Origin: Carpediemonas membranifera
Taxonomy: Eukaryota; Fornicata
Direction of reading: 5' to 3'
Assembly: GCA_019828565.1 (NCBI GenBank)
Contig: JAHDYR010000014.1
Span: forward strand, 277,521 to 341,520
Length of the DNA: 64,000 bases
The position numbers and the translations under genes are program-made. Positions 8,905 through 17,020 of this stretch are shown here, in pieces; the stretch's first letter is position 1; each line of letters opens with the position of its first letter. Below the pieces are notes generated by a model. The model saw only the letters and a program-made list of their open reading frames with translations. It made no database searches and was not told the origin of the DNA.

Positions 8905-11900
8905 ATGGCCAATGGTGCCGGGCTTGAGCTAAAGAGGCCACCAAAGATGCTGCACGATAATGGAGGGGAAATTCTTACACCTCAAGCCATTCATGAGAGT
9001 GTTGACCTGTCTCTTGTCGCCGGCGACAATGACGATGAAACTGAGTTGGACAGCGATGTATTCGAGACCTCCCGGGCACGCACACGGGTAGAAACCGTCC
9101 TGCACTCCGATGCTGGCGAGTTTGCAACCCCCCACCTCAACAGCGGGCACTCCATCCAATCCCTTGTTGGGGGCAGGAGCACCGCTACAGCAGGAACTCA
9201 GCCGGTGCAGCCACAGGACGATGGCGAGGCGACTGCCACGGCAGAGGACACAGAGACTGAGGAATATGTACCAGGGTCAGAGGTGAGTCCCGCGAAGACC
9301 AATGCTCGGCGACCAATGATAGCCGACGACAGCGAGACGGAGGTTGATGCCACAGCGACAGCGACAGAGGTGGGCACGGCGACGGACTCGGACCGCACGG
9401 CCTCCTCATTCAGTGAGCACGTGCCCGGGACGAAGGAGATGCTGCTCAACGCCGCAAAGACCCCTGAGAAGCCCGGGGCTGGCAAGTCGCCGGCGGTCAC
9501 CCCAACCCACCTGCTCTCCTCTACAGGGCACGTTGTCCCGCCAGACCTAGTCCGTGTCACGCAGCAGGCCCCGATGTCGGTCTCGGCTGAGTTCGAGGCA
9601 GAGCACACTGCCGAGATGCCCGCGGACAAACGAGACCTGCTGTTGCCACTGTTCGACGGCGATGAGGTCTTTTACATGGCCTTTCTGCGGTGCTTTAAGA
9701 TCGATACGATTCACCCCTGGCAAGCCCGGGCCATCAAGACTCTGGCCACCGATCCCACGAAGAACGCCGTGATAATCGCCCCAACCAGCGCGGGCAAGAC
9801 CGTGGTGGCCGCTGCCCTGCTTGCTCAGACAGTGTTTGCCCACAGGAAGCAGCGGGCGGTATGGTCGACCCCCCTGATCGCCCAGGCGGCGGAGGTCACG
9901 CCGCTACTGACCAGTCTGTTTGCCGCGGCCCACATGTCGGTCGAGGGCATGTACGGGAGCCATAAGGCGGCCAATAGCGACGGTTCGCTGTATGTTCAGA
10001 CGTTTGAGAAAGCGGCATCGGCCATTAACATGTTGCTCCAGCATCACCGGGCAAACAACATCTCCTGCGTCCTGGTCGATGAGGTCCACATGATAGCCGA
10101 CCCGACCCGTGGCGCGACTCTCGAACTTATGATGACGAAGCTGCGGCTACTACTACCCCAAACCCGGATCATCGCAATGTCGGCAACATTTCCGAACTCC
10201 CACCAGCTGGCAGAGTGGCTCGACGCCAACCTCATCGTCGCCCCGCCCACCGTACGGCCCGTGACGCTGAGGGAGACGGTCACAATGCCCGCCAGACATC
10301 TCATGCGGGTGATGGGGACCCAGCTAGCCGCACACGGAGCGAAAATGTCCAATAGATGCCTGCTGGAGCGGCGGGGTGATGAGCTCGTGCCTGTTGGGGT
10401 TGCTGAGAAGGTCGACACCACAATCATTGGCAAGGGGCCGCGGGATGGGGGCCACCACCTCTCCGACGCGGAGGCCAGGATACTTAGGTTACCCACGAAC
10501 AAGCGGACGTACATGAGCGTGTCGTTCTGTGAGACCATGCGGCTGCTCCAGGACGTTGAGGGCGGGACTCTCGTCTTCTGTGGCTCCAAGGCCGAGGCGG
10601 AGCGGATGGCAGTCCACTGCGCCATGCTCACGGCCCTTGAATTAATCAAATCGGGAAAACGATCGCAGTCTGACGAGACAACACGACAAATGCTGGACGC
10701 CTTTTCCAACCTGCCCTTTGCCCCAGAGAGGCAGCTGGTGGCCGTCGCACCGCACCACATCGCCTTCCATCATGCTGGCCTTAGCGAAGAGGAGCGCGAC
10801 ATCGTCGTTCAGGGCTTCCGGCTGGGCGTTATCCGTGTCATATTCTGCACCCCGACCCTTGCCAGCGGAGTCAACCTACCGTCGTCCACAGTCATCATCA
10901 CTCGGCCCATGATCGCGGGGATGAATCTAGATGCCACCAGATATCGACAGATCGCGGGACGGGCGGGACGATTCGGTCTGGACGCCACTGGCCGATGCCA
11001 CACGATCATACCGCAGGACGGCTGGACGCTGCAGCAGACCAAGGGCCTTGTGTGTGACCTCGCCAGACCGGTTCTGTCATCCTTCGTGCAGCCGGTTCCG
11101 GGGCAGGGGCAGCAGCTTCATCTCAACCGACCCGTGCTGGAAGCCTTGTTGTTCTGCCCCAACTCCGTTGACAGCTTCCTTCGGCACACCTTCTACTTTC
11201 ACACTATCCAAAACGACGCCCACGCCGGCGCTTGGTTCGAGAAGGTCATTGCCACTGAGATCACCCGCCTCACTAGAGATTCATTCGTCGAGGGTGGCGA
11301 GCCGTCCAAGCTCGGTGCTGCCTCTGTCAGGGCAGGGTTCAGTCCGGAGATGGCCATTGAGATGTACAAGTCCCTCGGCCATGCCAGGAAGCGGTGCCGG
11401 CTCGACGACGAGCTCTTCCTCCTCTTCCACGTCGCCCCGACCTTCAACGCAGCTGCGGTCGTCCAGGAGTACATGATGAGGCCGATCCACCCCATGTCGT
11501 TCCGCGGCCGGCTGTACACGATCCTGAGCGAGCTCCCCATCGAGCGGTTTAACGTCATTGTATGTGACATCCTTGGCCCCTTCCTGCACGACCTCATCCA
11601 AACTGCCCCGCCGGCCAGCGGCATCGCCCGCATAGCGAAGGAGCACACCCCCGTCGGCGTGCTTACCTGGGCCCTTGGCGTCCCCAACGAGGGCGTGTCT
11701 GACCTCGTGCTAGACCGGTCGACGTGGCCGCTGCTGCACGGACTGATGAGAGCACTGCACCGGCTGCACGCCGCGCTGTTGATGACGATGCTCATTGACG
11801 AGATCCCACTAGATGTCATTGTCGAGAGGATGGGGTATCGCGTGGCTGAGCTCGACGGTCCTCTCATCCCCACGCGCGGTGACCTCCAGAAGCTCATGAA

Positions 11901-14676
11901 AGAAGCTGGTCAGATGTGCGCCATGGTACACAGGTTCTGTGAGGGTCTATCGTGGAACCTTCTAGGCAGCCTCGTCCACGCCGTTGCACCCAGACTGGAG
12001 TTCGGCGTCCAGGTCGCCCTCATCGACCTTGTTAATATCCCCGGCATCCGCAGGGATGAGGCTAGGGCGCTCTACCGTTGCGGCATCAGCGCTGTCCCAG
12101 ACGTCATTGCTGCTGGTCGGGACCGAGTTTATCAGGCCCTTGGTAGAGGGCTGCCCTTCACTGCAGACCGCGGGGTCAACCAGAGGATTTACGAGAGGTC
12201 CGCCGAGCTCCTTGCCGCAGCCATGACACTCAGCGGGGAGTCTGTCGTTGAGCAACCCGATGGAAGTTACCTGCTCCTGAACAGCGACATGCAGGCGGCG
12301 GGGGTCAACGTCGAGCAGCCCGCCCCGGCCCGCAAGGAGATCCTGCCGTATCAGATCATGAACCGGGCTAATCTTCCCAGTCCCGATGACAGACTGGCTC
12401 TCGTCCGGCTTGCCCTGACGAACGGGGCGTCTTACCAGGCTGAGGAGAGCGAGTCTCCCCGCGAGGATGACAACCCCCTTCTCCGGGCTGCCCTGGACGA
12501 CGAGAGTGCCCAGCCCCCGCCCCGAGGCCACTCGGCCATCAGACCTCTGGTAGGCCCGCAGTTTACGGTGCCGCTGTTCCCGCCGCCGCCCGTGGGGATC
12601 AGCCTGCAGAGCCTGGAGTACCCGCCCCCCGCACCGCCCACTATGTTTGGCCAGAGAACTCGACTCTCCGTGCTCCGACTGTCTGCGGGCGACGAGATGT
12701 TCTCCACCCATCTCACGGCCGTCGTGGACCGCATGCTCGCCATCCCGCCCGGCGACACCGTCGGAATCGTCGCCCACGCCGACCCCGAGACCGAGACCCT
12801 GCAGTCTCTCGTTCTTTGTGGCATCCCAGGCGACGTCGTCGTTGTCACTGCGCCCTTCCCCAACCCGGCCCTCGCGGACATCCTCAGGCCCCTGTTGTCC
12901 TCAACTCGTGTCCGGAAGTCGCTATTTCTCACGGCGGCTAGCCTGCCCATCCTTCTGGATGCCGGGCTGGCCCTCGCCCCGCCCATGGTCGACCCTGCGG
13001 CTGCGGCATGGATGCTGGACGTGAACATAATCCACAGAGACAGTGAGATGAAGCGGACCATCAAGAACCCCACCGAGATGTCCTGGCAAAAGGTCCACGC
13101 CATCTACACCAACGTCGACGGCAGCGTGTGGTCCGGCAACATGCCAGTCAGCCCTCCTGTCGAGCCAGCCGTCGGCAAGGCACTTAGCCAAGCAGTGCTG
13201 GAGGCGCACTGGTGTCTTTCATTCGGCTCGTTCCTCTGCTCACAGCTCGACGCTGCCGGTCTCCTGGACGTCCATGACCGCGTGTTCGTGCCATTCGCCC
13301 TATCCACTGGCCGTATGAGGTGGCGGGGCGTCATGGTAAACTGCTCTCTCGGGAAGCAGCTTACGGCCGCCATGCAACAGATCCGAGCTTGGAATAACGA
13401 GGCCATCGTCCAGAAGGTTGTTACTGAGACCAGCATTACCGCCGCGGGGTTCAATATCAACAGCGTGGACTGTCTCAGGAAGCTGCTCTACACTGCCGAC
13501 GGCTACGGGTTCAAGGCGCTAAAGTTCGGTAGACCAACGAAGTCCGGCGTACGAAATCCGTCCACAGATAAGGCGGCACTCAAGATGCTTCTGGCCGGCC
13601 CCGAGGGTGCCCAGGTGCAGCAATGCGGCATCGTCGCCATGATCTTGCGGGACCGCAATCTAAAGAAGATCATGGAGATGGTCAACTCGCCACTAGCGCT
13701 AGCTGGCGGCAATGCCACGATGGCCCGGCTCCGATCTGACATCAGCCTATGCCGCACATACACTGGCAGACTTGCGTTCGACCAGCCCAACTTCCAGAAC
13801 TTCGCCAACCCGAAGACGGTGACTCTACCGCAGTCGCTGTACAAGAGACTAGCGGCGGAGTTCTCCACACTACCTGCTGCCACCCCTGCCAGTGACGGAA
13901 TGGTAGAGCTCCCGCTGCTGCACAGGTCTCTGGTCTGCGCTGGCGAGGGCAACGTCCTGCTCTCGATCGACTACAACCAGCTGGAGTTCAGACTCCTCGC
14001 CCATTTAGCGGACGACATGCGACTCAAGAAGCTGCTGACCAAGGCCGACCCGTTTGTACTGTTTGCGGCAGACCTCTACCACAAGGACGCCGCCGACGTC
14101 ACCCCTGAGGAGCGGGGCAGGGCCAAGCAGTGCGTCTACGCCATCATGTACGGCCAGGGCCTGACATCAATGTCCCGTAGCCTCGGGATCGACAGAAAGG
14201 AGGCGGGGGCCCTCCTCATGAACCTGTTTGGCGCCTACCCCGGCCTCAAGCTGTTCAGGGAGAAGGTGTGCCGCTTTATGGTGTACCACGGCGATGTGTT
14301 CACACTATTAGGCCGCACTCGCGACTTTAACGACGCCGTGTTCCGCGGTTCTCATGACTCTAATGACTCCAATGCAGTCATGGCCGCGATCAGGGAGGCT
14401 ATCAACACAGTAGTGCAGGGATCAGCCGCAGACATTCTCATGGCAGCCACAACGAGGGCTGAAGCCCAGCTGGAGAAGGCTGGGCTCGGTCAGCATTGCT
14501 TCCTCGTGCTGAATATGCACGATGAACTCATCTGGGAGGTCGCCGAGGGCAAGGCGAACCAGGCTGCCGCGGTGATCATGGACGCCATGACCCACGCTGT
14601 CATGCTGACCGTGCCGCTGACCGTGAAGTGCAGGGTTGGACCAAGGTGGAGTGAGATGCAGCCACTGGAGCTGTGA
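8905..14676 (+). CDS. POLQ: Helicase-polymerase of the DNA polymerase theta type
   Basis: One 1923-aa frame joins a superfamily-2 helicase to a family-A DNA polymerase, the architecture of Pol theta. After a low-complexity acidic leader (1-250), the helicase has Walker A IIAPTSAGKT near residue 290, DEVHM near 391, SATFPN, and QIAGRAGRFG near 685. The polymerase has motif A SIDYNQLEFR near 1688, motif B RGRAKQCVYAIMYGQG near 1737 and motif C NMHDELIW near 1871, so the catalytic Asp, Arg/Lys and Asp-Glu residues are all present. Pol theta drives microhomology-mediated end joining of double-strand breaks in the nucleus. The link region (about 1150-1650) is not recognisably conserved. Motif A has DYNQLEF rather than the common DYSQIEL, a conservative change. 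No intron is needed. Confidence 0.92.
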   Translation: MANGAGLELKRPPKMLHDNGGEILTPQAIHESVDLSLVAGDNDDETELDSDVFETSRARTRVETVLHSDAGEFATPHLNSGHSIQSLVGGRSTATAGTQPVQPQDDGEATATAEDTETEEYVPGSEVSPAKTNARRPMIADDSETEVDATATATEVGTATDSDRTASSFSEHVPGTKEMLLNAAKTPEKPGAGKSPAVTPTHLLSSTGHVVPPDLVRVTQQAPMSVSAEFEAEHTAEMPADKRDLLLPLFDGDEVFYMAFLRCFKIDTIHPWQARAIKTLATDPTKNAVIIAPTSAGKTVVAAALLAQTVFAHRKQRAVWSTPLIAQAAEVTPLLTSLFAAAHMSVEGMYGSHKAANSDGSLYVQTFEKAASAINMLLQHHRANNISCVLVDEVHMIADPTRGATLELMMTKLRLLLPQTRIIAMSATFPNSHQLAEWLDANLIVAPPTVRPVTLRETVTMPARHLMRVMGTQLAAHGAKMSNRCLLERRGDELVPVGVAEKVDTTIIGKGPRDGGHHLSDAEARILRLPTNKRTYMSVSFCETMRLLQDVEGGTLVFCGSKAEAERMAVHCAMLTALELIKSGKRSQSDETTRQMLDAFSNLPFAPERQLVAVAPHHIAFHHAGLSEEERDIVVQGFRLGVIRVIFCTPTLASGVNLPSSTVIITRPMIAGMNLDATRYRQIAGRAGRFGLDATGRCHTIIPQDGWTLQQTKGLVCDLARPVLSSFVQPVPGQGQQLHLNRPVLEALLFCPNSVDSFLRHTFYFHTIQNDAHAGAWFEKVIATEITRLTRDSFVEGGEPSKLGAASVRAGFSPEMAIEMYKSLGHARKRCRLDDELFLLFHVAPTFNAAAVVQEYMMRPIHPMSFRGRLYTILSELPIERFNVIVCDILGPFLHDLIQTAPPASGIARIAKEHTPVGVLTWALGVPNEGVSDLVLDRSTWPLLHGLMRALHRLHAALLMTMLIDEIPLDVIVERMGYRVAELDGPLIPTRGDLQKLMKEAGQMCAMVHRFCEGLSWNLLGSLVHAVAPRLEFGVQVALIDLVNIPGIRRDEARALYRCGISAVPDVIAAGRDRVYQALGRGLPFTADRGVNQRIYERSAELLAAAMTLSGESVVEQPDGSYLLLNSDMQAAGVNVEQPAPARKEILPYQIMNRANLPSPDDRLALVRLALTNGASYQAEESESPREDDNPLLRAALDDESAQPPPRGHSAIRPLVGPQFTVPLFPPPPVGISLQSLEYPPPAPPTMFGQRTRLSVLRLSAGDEMFSTHLTAVVDRMLAIPPGDTVGIVAHADPETETLQSLVLCGIPGDVVVVTAPFPNPALADILRPLLSSTRVRKSLFLTAASLPILLDAGLALAPPMVDPAAAAWMLDVNIIHRDSEMKRTIKNPTEMSWQKVHAIYTNVDGSVWSGNMPVSPPVEPAVGKALSQAVLEAHWCLSFGSFLCSQLDAAGLLDVHDRVFVPFALSTGRMRWRGVMVNCSLGKQLTAAMQQIRAWNNEAIVQKVVTETSITAAGFNINSVDCLRKLLYTADGYGFKALKFGRPTKSGVRNPSTDKAALKMLLAGPEGAQVQQCGIVAMILRDRNLKKIMEMVNSPLALAGGNATMARLRSDISLCRTYTGRLAFDQPNFQNFANPKTVTLPQSLYKRLAAEFSTLPAATPASDGMVELPLLHRSLVCAGEGNVLLSIDYNQLEFRLLAHLADDMRLKKLLTKADPFVLFAADLYHKDAADVTPEERGRAKQCVYAIMYGQGLTSMSRSLGIDRKEAGALLMNLFGAYPGLKLFREKVCRFMVYHGDVFTLLGRTRDFNDAVFRGSHDSNDSNAVMAAIREAINTVVQGSAADILMAATTRAEAQLEKAGLGQHCFLVLNMHDELIWEVAEGKANQAAAVIMDAMTHAVMLTVPLTVKCRVGPRWSEMQPLEL

Positions 14677-14997
14677 CGGGTTGGTGGTGTTAAATTAAAC
14701 TGCCACTGGGTTTGTCCACTGCTTGGCCGCTCCTAGCTTGATTGACTCATTTGTTTCCAAACTAACCGTGAGTGAGCTGAGACGGGTCTATCAGGCCTAG
14801 CATGTCTGGTTCAATGTGACTAATGCCTCTGATGACCTTGCATCTCCTGTCCAGGGTGGTCAATGCGTGTCAACGGCAGATTGAGCACGTGTGAGAAAAA
14901 ATGAGATAACGAACGGTACGTTGCCCAATTCCTTGCGACATCGGGATTTGCTTCCTGTTATGGCGCCCGGAGAAGCCATTCCTATTTTACTCAGCGT
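14677..14997 (+). other. Intergenic region, nothing recognised
   Basis: There are 321 bp between the Pol theta stop and the RNase T2 start. No ORF, RNA gene, repeat shared with the rest of the window, or clear promoter element is visible. Confidence 0.6.
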
Positions 14998-15716
14998 ATG
15001 AAGCTTGTTTTCGCTCTTCTTCTCATCGGCTTCGTGCTTGCCGACTACGATTTCGATTACCTGATCCTTGATCTGTTCATGGCTGGTGCCCAGCCTGTGA
15101 GCGACGGCCGCTGCCACCTCCCCGATGGTGTTAGCGAGGTATCCATCCACGGCCTCTGGCCCACTGACTGGGAGTCCTACGGCCCCAACAACTGCCCCGG
15201 CGATGCCTGGGACGCCAGCAAGCTCTCAGGCCTCAAGTCTGACCTGACCAAGTACTGGCCGACCTACATGTCCAACAGCGACGACACCTTCCACCAGCAC
15301 GAGTGGGAGAAGCACGGCACCTGCGCCGCTTACGCTAAGGTTGGCAACGGCGCCGTCCACGACGAGCTCTCCTACTTCACCACCGTCCTCGGCCTGCTCC
15401 ACAAGCTCCAGATCACCAAGGCCCTCGCTGACCACAACATCACCCCCTCCATCCACACCACGTACGAGTACTCCGACATCGTCAACGCCCTCCACTACGG
15501 CACCGGCAAGCTCGTCTCCGTGACCTGCCTCGGCCCCCACAACGGCCCCAAGTACTTCAGTCTGTCCACTCCACTTTGACTCACACAGCTCAGGCCACCG
15601 CCTGCTATGACAAGACCCTCACCCAGATCGACTGCCCCCTCGACCTTGTTCACCGCAACGCCCAGGGCTGCAAGGCTGACGAGTTCAAGATCACTTACTA
15701 CCCCCTCAGCGCTTAA
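14998..15716 (+). CDS. Secreted RNase T2, one 29-nt intron
   Basis: Coding is join(14998..15559, 15589..15716), giving 229 aa. A signal peptide (MKLVFALLLIGFVLA) precedes the catalytic domain. Both active-site blocks are intact: SIHGLWPTDW (CAS I, first catalytic His) and HQHEWEKHGTC (CAS II, Glu and second His). T2 RNases cleave RNA through a 2',3'-cyclic phosphate and act in secretory, lysosomal or extracellular compartments; in a phagotroph this fits digestion of prey RNA. Reading straight through, the frame stops at 15579. Removing 15560-15588 continues it into YFTQATACYDKTLTQIDCP and a C-terminal GCKADEFKITYYPLSA, whose cysteines match the conserved T2 disulfides. Codons are strongly biased to C-ending. 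Confidence 0.9.
15560..15588 (+). other. 29-nt spliceosomal intron in the RNase T2 gene
   Basis: The segment begins GTCTGTCCACTCC and ends TTTGACTCACACAG. The TGACTCACACAG end resembles the fused branch-point/acceptor element of other metamonads. Splicing restores the frame (690 coding bases in total) and the C-terminal disulfide region. Confidence 0.88.
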
Positions 15717-16051
15717 ACCTGCGAATAAACAGCCTGAACAGTGATATTCGATTGGGCGGTGGATGATTGGTTGCCTCAGCCTGACGGTGAGGAGAGTGGA
15801 GAGGTATGACTTGTGATGTACTAGGACCGTGAATTTACGAAAATCCCCCAAGAGATGGACACGATGGACAAGGGTCAAGGAAGATTAGATAAGCTGAATG
15901 GACATAAAACACACACAGCCTGGCGGTGACATTGGAGCATCGATTCTGTGCCGCGCAGGATTAAAATTATTGAGTCCAAAACACACAGTGATCCAAGCAG
16001 CATCAGGATCGCAGTGTGGTTCATCATACTCTATCAATCGTGCGCAGCATA
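15717..16051 (-). ncRNA. Candidate omega-RNA / right end of the Fanzor element
   Basis: On the - strand this stretch lies immediately downstream of the Fanzor stop. In TnpB and Fanzor loci the guide RNA is transcribed across the 3' end of the nuclease gene and ends at the element's right boundary. A block at 15946-15980 (CTGTGCCGCGCAGGATTAAA onward) recurs at 3338-3372, which suggests that it is part of the mobile unit. The RNA itself is inference; no fold was computed. The part next to RNase T2 (15717-15900) shows nothing recognisable. Confidence 0.35.
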
Positions 16052-16928
16052 TCACGCGCGCTGCAGCGCGTGCTTGCTCAACTTTGCATCTCGGTGAGAG
16101 AGATTGAGAAGTATGTCTCTCTGCTCGGGATGCCGACGTAGCCGTTCAACGCGCCATGGAGCTCCCTCGCACGCGGGATTCTGGCAGAGCATGGTGCGGT
16201 GTGTGTGCACCACACGTCTGAAGTGTGCTTTGCAGTGTGGGCACACGATGGAAGTGCGGAATTCGGAGACCATCGTGACACTCACGACGACGTTGTGCCG
16301 GAGCATGATGCCAGGAAGTGCTCGAGCAAAGTGGCGGTACGGAGCACAGGAGGGAGTGCCGGCGGAACCGAACAGTGCAGCCCCATACGCGACTTCGAGG
16401 TGAATGGGCTCCGGGGGGCGCCCGCCGAGATCATCCAGGAGTTGACGTCCAGCCCGGGCGAAGTGCTTCAGGCGCAGACAGTGATTGGCAAAAGTCGCAC
16501 GGCGGAAACACTTTCTCGTCCCCTCGTTGATGATCTGAACGATGTTCTCATGGACAAACCTAATCGACTGTTTGAGAGCCTCTAGACTTGTCGTTTTGAA
16601 CGATGCTACGCTCATATTCACGCGGAAAGAGGGGGTGGCAGTGTAGCCACACTTAGCGAGTACGCCAGATACACTCTGCCTGTCTGGGCGGATCGTGTAG
16701 CCGCCCAGCGACCGAGCACCAGGGTCGAAGCCCATGCGAGCTTGAATGTCCGGGGCAGGAGTAGCCTCGGCGTCATCCTGACCGAGCCGAGCCCGCTTGT
16801 TGCTGCTACCCTTTTTGTACGTGGGCCGGTCAGCCACCCGACCGCCACGGTATTTCTCGCGACCCACCCAAACCGTCACAGCAACAGAGACCCCGTCTGT
16901 CTTCACAGAGAGCACTCTGCGGAGCTTG
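16052..16928 (-). pseudogene. Fanzor (TnpB-like nuclease), C-terminal segment
   Basis: This is segment 3 of a gene split by two retrotransposons. It holds the RuvC-like nuclease: RuvC-I Asp in ARMGFDPGARSL, RuvC-II Glu in IHLEVAYGAA, a zinc ribbon CPHCKAHFRR ... CQNPAC, and RuvC-III Asp in PEQRDILLNL. This order and the zinc ribbon between RuvC-II and RuvC-III are diagnostic of TnpB/Fanzor proteins, RNA-guided DNA endonucleases of IS200/605- and IS607-derived elements. On its own the piece encodes about 290 aa, too short for a Fanzor. The frame runs into the 5-bp duplication at 16929-16933 and continues in phase in the piece at 21454. The catalytic residues are intact, so decay is recent. Confidence 0.78.
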
Positions 16929-16933
16929 GTGAT

Positions 16934-17020
16934 TTTGGCGTATAAAGCGCTGTGGATGGTACTTCATTTAGATTAAATACACACACTAAATACACATCAA
17001 CTGATTACGAAATCACAACA
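16934..17020 (-). repeat. Gypsy 1 3' LTR (87 bp)
   Basis: It is identical to 21367-21453. Read on the - strand it begins TGTTGTGATTTCG and ends TATACGCCAAA. The LTR start lies inside the last codons of the pol ORF (the terminal Val-Val-Ile-Ser and TAA are LTR-encoded). It is exceptionally short for an LTR. Confidence 0.9.

Noticed and set aside
15541-15579. Stop at 15577-15579 as the true end of RNase T2
   Set aside because: The protein would lose its C-terminal cysteines; the 29-nt intron restores them in frame.
16052-16915. Bacterial IS605 contamination
   Set aside because: The gene lies between an intron-containing eukaryotic gene and eukaryotic retrotransposons that inserted into it, and its base composition matches the surroundings.
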